A stretch of 64,000 bases of DNA from Chryseobacterium taiwanense (GTDB lineage Bacteria; Bacteroidota; Bacteroidia; Flavobacteriales; Weeksellaceae): NCBI RefSeq assembly GCF_000813825.1, contig NZ_JWTA01000001.1, forward strand, positions 124,001 through 188,000. Direction: 5' to 3'. Each line of letters opens with the position of its first letter. Within the stretch, counting starts at the first letter, position 1. The notes beneath the pieces were generated by a model, which saw only the letters and a list, made by a program, of their open reading frames with translations, searched no databases and was not told where the DNA came from. The translations under genes and the position numbers were made by a program. Shown piece by piece: positions 50,007 to 57,781 of this stretch.

Positions 50007-50282
50007 ATGAAATCAAAAATTATTTTAACGGCATTATTGTCAGTTTCATTAATGGCCTGTGCTCAGGAAACGCCTAAAGTAAAACATAAAAAATCAACTC
50101 CGTCTGCAAAATCAGGTACAAAAACAGTGAAGTTTGCCAATGCTGTAGATCCTATTTGTAATATGCCGACAGAAGCAGATATGAAAGATACGGCAGTGTA
50201 TAAAAATAAAACGTACGGTTTTTGCAGTGCTTACTGTAGAGACGAATTCAAAAAGAATCCTGAAAAATATGCCAAAAAATAA
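50007..50282 (+). CDS. YHS-domain lipoprotein
   Basis: This 91-residue protein has a lipoprotein signal ILTALLSVSLMAC with Cys at residue 18, a basic linker and a C-terminal YHS domain. DPICNMPTEADMKDTAVYKNKTYGFCSAYCRDEFKKNPEKY gives the domain's metal-binding Cys residues (PIC, FCSAYC). YHS domains bind soft metals such as copper and often accompany P-type ATPases or SCO proteins. The SCO gene overlaps its end by 14 bases, so the two are translationally coupled. It is probably periplasmic. Confidence 0.85.
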   Translation: MKSKIILTALLSVSLMACAQETPKVKHKKSTPSAKSGTKTVKFANAVDPICNMPTEADMKDTAVYKNKTYGFCSAYCRDEFKKNPEKYAKK

Positions 50283-50949
50283 AAATAAAGTCAAAGCGAA
50301 AAACAAAATAATCATTCCTTTGGCGGTTATGGCTTTGCTTTTCTTAGGGATTGGTGTAGGAATGGGATATTTTAAAAAGAACCTGTACACCGTAATGAAA
50401 GTTCCGGATTTTCAGCTGACGGATCAGAATAATAAGAAAATAACCAATAAAGAGATGCTTGGAAAAGTATATCTGGTAGAATTCTTCTTTAGTAAATGTC
50501 CAACGATTTGTCCGGTGATGAATACCAATATGAGAGCGATTGAGGATGAAATCAATAATCCCGATTTTGGAATTGTCTCCATTAGTATAGACCCGACAAA
50601 TGATACTCCTGAATTGCTGAAGGAACATGCGAAAAGAATTGGAGTAAAATCTCCGAACTGGCATTTTCTGACGGGGGATAGAGATTATATTGGGAAATTG
50701 GCAGATCAGTTTAATATCTACGTTGGGGATAAAGAAGATGAAGGCGAAAGCTTAAACCACAGCGGGATGATTGCTCTTGTTGATAAAGAGGGAAATATCC
50801 GTTGCCGATACAATAAAGATAATATGCCGATTCTTTATTACTCAGGGCTCAACTATGGAGATCCGGAAGGAAAAACACCACAATTGACGGGGAAATACCA
50901 TCCGGATAGAGAAATACTCATTGAAGATATCAAGAAGCTATTAAAGTAA
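50269..50949 (+). CDS. SCO1/SenC-type copper chaperone
   Basis: This 226-residue protein starts at the ATG at 50269 (MPKNKNKVKAKNK), giving a basic N-terminus then one helix (IIIPLAVMALLFLGIGVGMGYF). The thioredoxin-like domain has FFFSKCPTICPVM with Cys77 and Cys81 as the CxxxC copper site, SIDPTNDTPELLKEHAKR and LNHSGMIALVD supplying the ligand His. SCO proteins deliver copper to the CuA centre of cytochrome oxidase or handle periplasmic redox copper. No oxidase gene is in the window. Confidence 0.92.
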   Translation: MPKNKNKVKAKNKIIIPLAVMALLFLGIGVGMGYFKKNLYTVMKVPDFQLTDQNNKKITNKEMLGKVYLVEFFFSKCPTICPVMNTNMRAIEDEINNPDFGIVSISIDPTNDTPELLKEHAKRIGVKSPNWHFLTGDRDYIGKLADQFNIYVGDKEDEGESLNHSGMIALVDKEGNIRCRYNKDNMPILYYSGLNYGDPEGKTPQLTGKYHPDREILIEDIKKLLK

Positions 50950-50975
50950 TAACAAACACCTAAAAACAAAACGTT

Positions 50976-51650
50976 ATGAAGATTATGAAAATTGCTGCTT
51001 TAAGTGCAGTATTTGCGGCGCAGTTTGCGTTTGGACAGTTTAAGCAGACGGCTTTACCGTACGCTTATAATGCGTTGGAAGGAAATATTGATGCGCAAAC
51101 AATGGAAATTCACTATTCAAAACATGCAGCAGCGTATGTGTCAAATTTGAATAAAGCCATTGCAGGAACGCCACAGGAGAAGCAGACCCTGTTTCAGATT
51201 ATGTCGAATGTTTCAAAATTGCCACCTGCGGTGAGAAATAATGCAGGAGGTCACTACAACCACGAATTATTCTGGACGGTTTTAACCCCTGAAAAAAATA
51301 CACAACCCTCTGCAAAATTGGCAAAAGCCATCAATGATGCTTTCGGAAGTATGGAGGCATTTAAAGAAAAGATGAGCAAAGCAGGAGCAGACCGTTTTGG
51401 TTCAGGATGGGCTTGGTTATCTGTGGATAAAAGCGGAAAATTATTCGTTTCGTCAACCCCAAATCAGGACAATCCTTTGATGGATGTAGTGGAAGAAAAA
51501 GGAACCCCGATTTTCGGAATTGATGTTTGGGAACACGCTTATTATCTGAAATATCAGAACAAAAGAGCAGATTATTTGACAGCGATCTGGAACGTAACGA
51601 ACTGGAAGGAAATCAGCAGAAGATACGAAGAAGCGATCAGCAAAAAATAA
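50976..51650 (+). CDS. Exported Fe/Mn superoxide dismutase
   Basis: This 224-residue protein has a signal peptide (IAALSAVFAAQFAFGQ), unusual for this family but seen in periplasmic SODs. The metal ligands are visible as the His residues of MEIHYSKHAAAYV, GGHYNHELFW, and the Asp and His of GIDVWEHAYYLKY. GAGADRFGSGWAWL-type AGADRFGSGWAWLSV is also conserved. It removes superoxide outside the cytoplasm. It lies 26 bases after the SCO gene and just before the second CxGKC mini-protein, so it is probably part of the same metal/redox operon. Confidence 0.93.
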   Translation: MKIMKIAALSAVFAAQFAFGQFKQTALPYAYNALEGNIDAQTMEIHYSKHAAAYVSNLNKAIAGTPQEKQTLFQIMSNVSKLPPAVRNNAGGHYNHELFWTVLTPEKNTQPSAKLAKAINDAFGSMEAFKEKMSKAGADRFGSGWAWLSVDKSGKLFVSSTPNQDNPLMDVVEEKGTPIFGIDVWEHAYYLKYQNKRADYLTAIWNVTNWKEISRRYEEAISKK

Positions 51651-51657
51651 TGATTGA

Positions 51658-52026
51658 ATGAACTTAATTTGCAGCATATTTCTCACTTTATTTGTGGTAT
51701 TCAGGCCCCTGATTCCACTGGTGGAATATGCTGTAAATTATGATTATATCTCTGAAGTATTATGTATCAATAAAAGTAATCCTGAGCTTCACTGTAACGG
51801 AAAATGTTACCTGGGCAAAGAAATTGCGATAACGAATGATACGGATTCTTCCCCTTTAAATAAAACAAAAAACTCAGGACAGAAATTACTGGATATTTAT
51901 GTTCTTCCTGAAATTACCGAAATCGACCCGACAGAAAGCGCTTTCTTTTCAAATTCTGATTTTCTTTACGAAACCGCGTATTCCTTTCTGTTTTTACAAC
52001 ACATTTTCAGACCTCCGGTTGTTTAA
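51658..52026 (+). CDS. Small membrane-anchored CxGKC protein (paralogue)
   Basis: This 122-residue protein starts at the ATG eight bases after the SOD stop. The N-terminal span is IFLTLFVVFRPLIPLVEYAVNYDYI, followed by LCINKSNPELHCNGKCYLGKEIA and an acidic C-terminal half ending IFRPPVV. It matches the protein at 49433-49798 in the span, the NYDYI run, the two-Cys CxGKC motif and the final PP. The pair brackets the YHS, SCO and SOD genes. Function unknown; a thiol-based metal role is the likely guess. Confidence 0.75.
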   Translation: MNLICSIFLTLFVVFRPLIPLVEYAVNYDYISEVLCINKSNPELHCNGKCYLGKEIAITNDTDSSPLNKTKNSGQKLLDIYVLPEITEIDPTESAFFSNSDFLYETAYSFLFLQHIFRPPVV

Positions 52027-52033
52027 TTTTTTG

Positions 52034-52228
52034 TAACCACAAAAGATACAAAAGCTTTTATAGCCTTGTTAATAATTCGTTTCTAAGCTTATCTATTAAA
52101 GATAAAAGCTCACAAAAAAAAGAAAATCTTTGATTTTCTTAAAACTTCAGTGTGCTTAATCAGTAGCATCTTTTTACTTAAAATATTATATGCTTGAGTA
52201 AAAAAGCTTTTGTGACTTTTGTGGTTAT
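52034..52228. repeat. Dispersed inverted-repeat element, family B (AACCACAAAAG type)
   Basis: TAACCACAAAAGATACAAAAGC at 52034 (first 20 bases shown to pair) and its near-complement GCTTTTGTGACTTTTGTGG ending at 52228 enclose smaller hairpins such as AAGAAAATC/GATTTTCTT. A second copy lies at 62523-62662. The element fills the gap before the MbnP gene, apart from about 60 AT-rich bases after it that show nothing else. Confidence 0.75.
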
Positions 52229-52289
52229 ACATGAATGATTTTTCATTCAACTTACTTTCTATTAAAAATTTCAACTTAAAAAATCAACA

Positions 52290-53117
52290 ATGAAAATCTA
52301 TAAATTTTTGTCATTATCCCTTATTGTCTTTACTTTTCTCACTTTTATCTCCTGCCGTAGCAACGATGAAGACGATTCATCCACAGATACAAAAGGAAAT
52401 CTTCAGCTCAAATTTGAGAATGGGTTTAATAATCTTGGGGATATTGTTTTGAATCAGACGATACAAACGTCTTCACAAGGACAAAAGCATCAGTTTTCCA
52501 ATATAAAATATGTGATCAGTAATATCAGTCTGATCGATGAAAACGGAAACGAATTTAAGTATAATGAAAATAATCCCGATAAAGGCGCCTTCATTATCGA
52601 TCAGGATGATGCCGTTGCAGGAATTATCTACGTTAATCTCAATGAAGTTCCCAAGAACAATTATAAAAAAGTAAAATTCGGGTTGGGAATCAGCCAGAAT
52701 GCTTATTTGCTAGGACAGGACGGACAGGCCGAGTTTTGGAATAAAGCCAAACAAAAAGGAATGTCGTGGTCATGGGCGGCAGGATATGTTTTCGTAAAAC
52801 TGGAAGGAAAGTTCGGAACAACTTCTCCCGATACAGAATTCATGAACCATACCGGAAATATGGGAAATGTAACGGCCAACGGAACTCCGGATCTTTACCG
52901 GGAAATTACGTTGAGTCTTCCGACAACAGCCAGAGTAACCGGTCAGATTACCCCTTCTGTTCATATTTTGGCCGATCTTAATCAATATCTGAGTGGAGAA
53001 ACTCCGTTGGTTTTAAGCTCTGCGAATGATATGATGATGGGTTCTAACCAACATTTAGTGAATGTGACGAATAATCTAACGAAAATGTTTAAAGTAGATC
53101 ACGTTCACAATGATTAA
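52290..53117 (+). CDS. MbnP-family lipoprotein (copper-binding partner of MbnH)
   Basis: This 275-residue protein has a lipoprotein signal IVFTFLTFISC with Cys near residue 22. GNLQLKFENGFNNLGDIVLNQ, KHQFSNIKYVISNISLIDENGNEF and VKFGLGISQNAYL are typical of the MbnP family. SWSWAAGYVFVKLEGKF supplies the Trp-rich region; in methanotroph MbnP one Trp becomes kynurenine and binds copper. C-terminal DHVHND adds His residues. The di-heme enzyme gene overlaps its end by eight bases, the usual pairing. The role is inferred from family and partner. Confidence 0.8.
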   Translation: MKIYKFLSLSLIVFTFLTFISCRSNDEDDSSTDTKGNLQLKFENGFNNLGDIVLNQTIQTSSQGQKHQFSNIKYVISNISLIDENGNEFKYNENNPDKGAFIIDQDDAVAGIIYVNLNEVPKNNYKKVKFGLGISQNAYLLGQDGQAEFWNKAKQKGMSWSWAAGYVFVKLEGKFGTTSPDTEFMNHTGNMGNVTANGTPDLYREITLSLPTTARVTGQITPSVHILADLNQYLSGETPLVLSSANDMMMGSNQHLVNVTNNLTKMFKVDHVHND

Positions 53118-54153
53118 AATAATGAAAACAGGTTTATTGCTCTTATTCTTTCTAAGTTTTATATCGTGTTCAGATGAGGTGATGGAACCGTTGGAAAAAG
53201 ATGAGGCGTACAATCTCTCGTTTCCTTCTTACTTTCCGGAAATGACCTTTGACACTTCGGGAAATCCTATCACAAAAAACGGAGTGGAGCTGGGGAGAAA
53301 GCTATTCTACGAAGGAAGACTTTCGCGGAACAATACCATTTCCTGTGGCTTCTGTCATATTCAGGAAAACGCTTTTACCCATCACGGACACACCGTGAGC
53401 CACGGAATAGACGACAGAATAGGCATACGGAATGCACCACCGGTTCAGAATATGGCTTTTTTAAAAAGATATATGTGGGACGGAGTGATTCATAACCTGA
53501 ATGAACAGCCGATCATCCCGATCACCAATGAAGATGAGATGGATAGCTCGATGCCGGAAGTAGTATCAAAATTGAGTTCGGATGCCAAGTATAAAAAACT
53601 CTTTAAAGCGGCTTATGGGGATGAGACCATTACAGGAGAAAGAGTGCTGAAAGCATTATCTCAGTTTATGGCTGCCATGATCTCCGCAGACTCCAGATAT
53701 GACAGGGTAAAACAGGGAAAAGAAAGTTTCTCTTCAGAAGAAGCACAGGGAATGAGTTTATTTCAGCAGAAATGTGCTTCCTGTCACAGTGGAGAGCTGT
53801 TTACGGATGAAAGCTTCAGAAATACGGGAATGTATTACAATACACAGTTTAAAGATGCAGGACGTTACCGCGTAACGCTTGATCAGAATGACTGGATGAA
53901 ATTCCGGGTACCAAGTTTACGAAATATAGAATATACGGCGCCTTATATGCATGACGGAAGATTTTACACGTTGGATGCGGTTCTTAATTTCTACTCAGAT
54001 AATGTAGAAGACAACGCAAATCTTGATCCGCAGCTGAAACAGAACGGACATCTGGGAATTGCCATGACCACACAGGAAAAACAATTAATCATTGCTTTTC
54101 TGAAAACGCTTTCGGATAAAAATTTTATCTCTAACCCCAAATTTGCAGAATAA
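53110..54153 (+). CDS. Di-heme cytochrome c peroxidase family protein (MbnH-like)
   Basis: This 347-residue protein has a lipoprotein-type signal (LLLLFFLSFISC). Two heme-binding sites are seen, CGFCH near residue 78 and CASCH near residue 222. ELGRKLFYEGRLSRNNTISC and RNAPPVQNMAF are conserved in MauG/CcpA relatives, as are FRVPSLRNIEYTAPYMHDGRF and TLDAVLNFY. MbnH proteins oxidise a Trp of their MbnP partner instead of acting as free peroxidases. The overlap with the MbnP gene and direct abutment to the following barrel gene place all three in one unit. Confidence 0.88.
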   Translation: MIKIMKTGLLLLFFLSFISCSDEVMEPLEKDEAYNLSFPSYFPEMTFDTSGNPITKNGVELGRKLFYEGRLSRNNTISCGFCHIQENAFTHHGHTVSHGIDDRIGIRNAPPVQNMAFLKRYMWDGVIHNLNEQPIIPITNEDEMDSSMPEVVSKLSSDAKYKKLFKAAYGDETITGERVLKALSQFMAAMISADSRYDRVKQGKESFSSEEAQGMSLFQQKCASCHSGELFTDESFRNTGMYYNTQFKDAGRYRVTLDQNDWMKFRVPSLRNIEYTAPYMHDGRFYTLDAVLNFYSDNVEDNANLDPQLKQNGHLGIAMTTQEKQLIIAFLKTLSDKNFISNPKFAE

Positions 54154-55095
54154 ATGAAGAAGATATTTTTAATGATAAGCTTATTGCTATTGAATCTATT
54201 TCAGGCTAAAGCAATGAATGACAGCCTTTATATTTCCCATCCTTTTAATCCTATGGTTTTTGATGACTGTGATGCCTGTGGTTGTGCCGCAGGAAACGGC
54301 TCGTCCGGTTTTGAATCTTTACTGAATCCCCAGTTTGTGGGGATCAAATATTTTGCCCAGCATTACAAAGCGAAGGAAAATCTGTTTGTAAAAGACTTAA
54401 CACAGGATCAGTATTTCAATACCATTCAGCTTTGGGGTAAAATTCCTGTGACGAAAAAACTGAGCGTGTATGCAAGTCTGCCGTTTCATTTTCATGAAAA
54501 GAAAACCTTGCAGGGCAATATCAATATCAGCGGAATCGGAGACCTGAACCTGATGGGGATTTATCAGTTTCTGAATTCAAAAGAGAATATTCACCAGCTG
54601 AACGGTGGAGTTGGGGTGAAAGTTCCGTTTGGAAAATTTGATGAGAAGGGAATTTCGGGTGTCAATCCGAGTTTTCAGCTGGGAACGGGAAGCTGGGATT
54701 ATCAGATGGTGCTGAACTATAAATTTCAGAAAAATAAAGTCGCTGTTTTGCTAAATACGGATTACACGGTAAAAACTGAAAATAAAAAATATTACCGTTT
54801 CGGAAACCAGTGGAATTATGCGGCAACAGGATTTTATCAGCTCTTTGGAAATGATAGAATGATCTTCTCCGGAAAAGCGGGTTTGCAGGGTGAAGTGTAT
54901 GACCGGAATAAACAGTTTGATGAGGTTTTGCCCAATACAGCAGGAAGTGCTTTGTATGGGAAATTGGGATTTGAGGCTTCCTATAAAAAATTCAGTCTGG
55001 GAAGTGAATTGATGCTTCCTGCGTATTCACATTTGGCGGGAGGGGATATTGAAGCGAAGTCGCGTTTCAGTGTTTTCCTGAATATCGGGATTTAG
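54154..55095 (+). CDS. Outer-membrane barrel protein with Cys-rich N-terminus, MbnPH-associated
   Basis: This 313-residue protein has a signal peptide (LMISLLLLNLFQAKA) and then a short mature N-terminus with DDCDACGCAAGNGSSGF, a dense group of Cys residues likely to bind metal. The rest is amphipathic beta strands with the character of a transporter-like or 'putative porin' barrel, ending SRFSVFLNIGI. Its ATG follows the MbnH stop with no gap. A role in moving or sensing copper across the outer membrane is inferred. A 75-base piece of this gene recurs downstream at 55111. Confidence 0.7.
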   Translation: MKKIFLMISLLLLNLFQAKAMNDSLYISHPFNPMVFDDCDACGCAAGNGSSGFESLLNPQFVGIKYFAQHYKAKENLFVKDLTQDQYFNTIQLWGKIPVTKKLSVYASLPFHFHEKKTLQGNINISGIGDLNLMGIYQFLNSKENIHQLNGGVGVKVPFGKFDEKGISGVNPSFQLGTGSWDYQMVLNYKFQKNKVAVLLNTDYTVKTENKKYYRFGNQWNYAATGFYQLFGNDRMIFSGKAGLQGEVYDRNKQFDEVLPNTAGSALYGKLGFEASYKKFSLGSELMLPAYSHLAGGDIEAKSRFSVFLNIGI

Positions 55096-55196
55096 CTGAA
55101 TTATTTCAGGATGAACGGAATAAACAGTTTGATGAAGTTTTGCCCAATACGGAGGAAGTGCTTTATAGGGAAAATTGAGATCTGGCTGAATTATTT
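55095..55196 (+). pseudogene. Duplicated fragment of the barrel gene between 12-bp direct repeats
   Basis: 55111-55186 matches 54899-54976 of the preceding gene with scattered changes, including identical AATAAACAGTTTGATGA and TTTTGCCCAATAC runs. The fragment lies between two copies of GCTGAATTATTT (55095-55106 and 55185-55196). A short indel breaks the reading frame. Confidence 0.7.
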
Positions 55197-55369
55197 TAAA
55201 CGCAAAGATTTTATTTAAAGGTCTTTTTATTGAAGTGAGCAAAGAGAAACAGCGATGCTGTTTGATGAAGCTATGTCTATTGTGTACGCTTCATCGAATC
55301 CATTTTAAATGGATTCATTCTTTGCTCCCTCAAAATATCCAGAACAGAAATAAAGTCTTTGCGTTAAAA
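55194..55369. repeat. Large nested inverted-repeat element, family C
   Basis: Outer arms TTTTAAACGCAAAGA (55194) and TCTTTGCGTTAAAA (ending 55369) enclose GAGCAAAGA / TCTTTGCTC. Inside these lie CAGCGATGCTG, GATGAAGC / GCTTCATC and GAATCCATTT / AAATGGATTC hairpins. The whole could fold into a branched RNA or a cruciform. An open frame crossing it looks accidental. After it, 55370-55440 is AT-rich with nothing seen. Confidence 0.7.
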
Positions 55370-55433
55370 AAGAGAATAAAGCAAATTAAGATTTATGTTT
55401 ATTTAATTGAAAATCATAGTGTTAAATTTAATT

Positions 55434-55462
55434 TTGATGCTGTGATTTATTTTCTATCTTTG
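55434..55462 (+). promoter_or_regulatory. Promoter of the cobalamin operon
   Basis: TTG at 55434-55436, an 18-base spacer and TATCTTTG at 55455-55462 precede the riboswitch by eight bases. Confidence 0.55.
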
Positions 55463-55470
55463 CCGCAATC

Positions 55471-55632
55471 TGGTGAGCCATAAAAAGCGCTTAAAAGGGA
55501 ATCCGGTGAAAATCCGGAACAGACCCGCTGCTGTAAGCTCCACAAAACAAGTTTTTGATAAGTATATCCACTGTTTTTTAATGGGAAGGATTTCAAAAAC
55601 GGAGTAAGTCAGAAGACCTGCCAGAAGATTTA
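55471..55632 (+). ncRNA. Cobalamin (B12) riboswitch
   Basis: The segment has TGGTGAGCCA, then GGGAATCCGGTGAAAATCCGG and ACAGACCCGCTGCTGTAA, followed by the far AGTCAGAAGACCTGCC block that closes the aptamer. These are the well-known landmarks of adenosyl- or other cobalamin riboswitches. It lies about 120 bases before a BtuB-like receptor gene and would lower expression when B12 is plentiful. Confidence 0.95.
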
Positions 55633-55750
55633 ACGTTTGACGCTTTCGTGGAATAAAGCTTAGGACATCATTGATTCTGTGCAGTATACAGCTGTACTTT
55701 GTCGTTGTATTCTTATATCCATTAGCGTCATCATTATTCGAAATGAGCTA

Positions 55751-57781
55751 ATGGTGACAACATTTTTTACATCTCAACTTCAGAAGGTTGTTTTCGCAGT
55801 TTTTGTGTTAACATCATCTCTTATATTTTCACAATCTAAAAAAGATACGGTGAAGGAACAGTCGATTGTTCCCGTACATCTTCAGAAAAAGAACTTTAAA
55901 GAACTTCTTCCCGCCCAGACATTGGCAGGAGAACAGCTTGAAAGACTGAACAGCCAGTCTGTAGCCGATGCACTGCGTTATTTTGCCGGAGTTCAGATCA
56001 AGGACTACGGAGGAATCGGCGGGCTGAAAACGATCAATATCCGGAGTATGGGAAGTCAGCATGTCGGGGTTTTCTATGACGGGATAAGAATCGGTAATGC
56101 TCAAAACGGTATCGTGGATCTGGGAAGATTTTCTCTGGATGATCTGGAAGAGATTTCTCTGTATAATGGTCAGAAAAGTGAAATTTTTCAGCCGGCAACC
56201 GATTTCGGTTCTTCGGGGTCGATTTATTTGCAGCCTAAGATTCCCAGCTTCAAAGGGAACAGAAAGACGAATCTGGTTGTTAAGTTTAAAAACAGTTCGA
56301 TCGATCTTTTTAACCCTTCTTTCCGTTTAGAGCAGAAAATTTCAGATCAAATTTCGGCAAGCTTCAGTTCCGAATTTCTTCAGAGTGACGGTATTTATAA
56401 ATTCAGATATAAAAAGAAATATCCTGACGGTGCCGTTGCGAATGATACGATCGCCAAAAGATTTGACTCTGATATAAAATCTAAACGTTTTGAAACCGCC
56501 CTCAACGGAAAAATGAAAGACGGCGAATGGTCTGTAAGAGGATATGGATATCTGTCTGACAGGGGAATTCCGGCTGCGATTGTTAACAACCGTTTCGGAG
56601 GTCGCGGACAGCGTCTTACGGATGAGAACTATTTTGTTCAAGGAAGTATCAGAAAAAAAATATTCCCCAAATTCGAAACTCAGCTGAAGGCAAAATTTGC
56701 TTACGATTATACTTTTTATGCCGATACGCTTTCTAAGGAAACGGCTTATCCGGTTCGTAATACCTATATTCAGAAGGAACTCTATGTTTCTTCTTCCAAT
56801 TTGTATTCGATCACTAAAGATTGGGATGTAAGTGCAAGTGCCGATTTTCAGTATAATACGCTGGATGCGGATCTTTATAATTTTTCTTATCCGGTACGCT
56901 ATACTTCTCTGGTTGCGTTTGCAACAAGATATCAGATCGGAAGATTAAAATTCCTTGGGAGTATTCTGGGAACTTTTGTACATGAAGAGGTGGAAATCAA
57001 TTCTAAATCTCCTGATAAAAGGGAATGGACACCTGCTGCTTTTCTTTCTTATAATCCTTTTAAAGCCAAAGATTTTACGGTCAGAGCTTTTTACAAAAGG
57101 ATTTTCAGGATGCCGACTTTCAATGATCTGTATTATACGGTTATCGGTAATGTTGCGCTTAAACCTGAATTTACTAATCAGTATGATGTAGGTTTTACGT
57201 ATGAAAAGCAATTTAAGAGTGGAATCTTAAAACTACTCTATGCCAAAGCCGATGGTTATTTTAATAAAGTAGAAGATAAAATAGTTGCTTTTCCTACAGG
57301 AAGTCTTTTCCGTTGGCCGATGATCAATCTCGGGGATGTTGAAATTATAGGAACCGATGTTCATGTTCAGGCCAATCTTGAGCTAGGCAAGGTGACTTTG
57401 AAGCCACAGATCAACTATACTTTTCAGAGTGCAAGAGATTTTTCGGACAGACTTGAATCTTATTTCGGAGATCAGATTCCCTACACACCGTGGCACAGCG
57501 GAAATTTTGTCATGATGGCAGATTATAAAGACTGGAGTTTCAACTACAGTTTTATGTATGTAGGAGAGCGTTACGACGGGCAGCAGAATAATATCCAGTT
57601 CAATCATATCCAGCCTTGGTACACTCATGATCTTTCTGTTCAGAGAAAAATAAAATGGGGTGAACATTTCATTAAAGCAAGTTTTGAAGTAAACAATGTG
57701 CTGAACCAATATTATGATGTGGTCAATAATTACCCGATGCCCGGAAGAAATTTTAAACTGATTGTAAGCTTTACATTATGA
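55751..57781 (+). CDS. btuB: BtuB-like TonB-dependent cobalamin receptor
   Basis: This 676-residue protein starts at the ATG at 55751, which gives a good signal peptide (LQKVVFAVFVLTSSLIFSQ). A frame back to 55679 exists, but it extends close to the riboswitch. The plug has LNSQSVADALRYFAGVQIKDYGGIGGLKTINIRSMGSQHVGVFYDGIRIGNAQNG. The barrel ends in MPGRNFKLIVSFTL with the terminal aromatic-rich strand. The cobalamin riboswitch upstream and the BtuG-like gene, which overlaps its stop as ATGA, identify the ligand as B12 or another corrinoid. Confidence 0.9.
   Translation: MVTTFFTSQLQKVVFAVFVLTSSLIFSQSKKDTVKEQSIVPVHLQKKNFKELLPAQTLAGEQLERLNSQSVADALRYFAGVQIKDYGGIGGLKTINIRSMGSQHVGVFYDGIRIGNAQNGIVDLGRFSLDDLEEISLYNGQKSEIFQPATDFGSSGSIYLQPKIPSFKGNRKTNLVVKFKNSSIDLFNPSFRLEQKISDQISASFSSEFLQSDGIYKFRYKKKYPDGAVANDTIAKRFDSDIKSKRFETALNGKMKDGEWSVRGYGYLSDRGIPAAIVNNRFGGRGQRLTDENYFVQGSIRKKIFPKFETQLKAKFAYDYTFYADTLSKETAYPVRNTYIQKELYVSSSNLYSITKDWDVSASADFQYNTLDADLYNFSYPVRYTSLVAFATRYQIGRLKFLGSILGTFVHEEVEINSKSPDKREWTPAAFLSYNPFKAKDFTVRAFYKRIFRMPTFNDLYYTVIGNVALKPEFTNQYDVGFTYEKQFKSGILKLLYAKADGYFNKVEDKIVAFPTGSLFRWPMINLGDVEIIGTDVHVQANLELGKVTLKPQINYTFQSARDFSDRLESYFGDQIPYTPWHSGNFVMMADYKDWSFNYSFMYVGERYDGQQNNIQFNHIQPWYTHDLSVQRKIKWGEHFIKASFEVNNVLNQYYDVVNNYPMPGRNFKLIVSFTL

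Noticed and set aside
55235..55483. Possible small gene before the cobalamin riboswitch
   Set aside because: It runs across the nested palindrome and into the promoter and riboswitch, and the peptide has no recognisable features.
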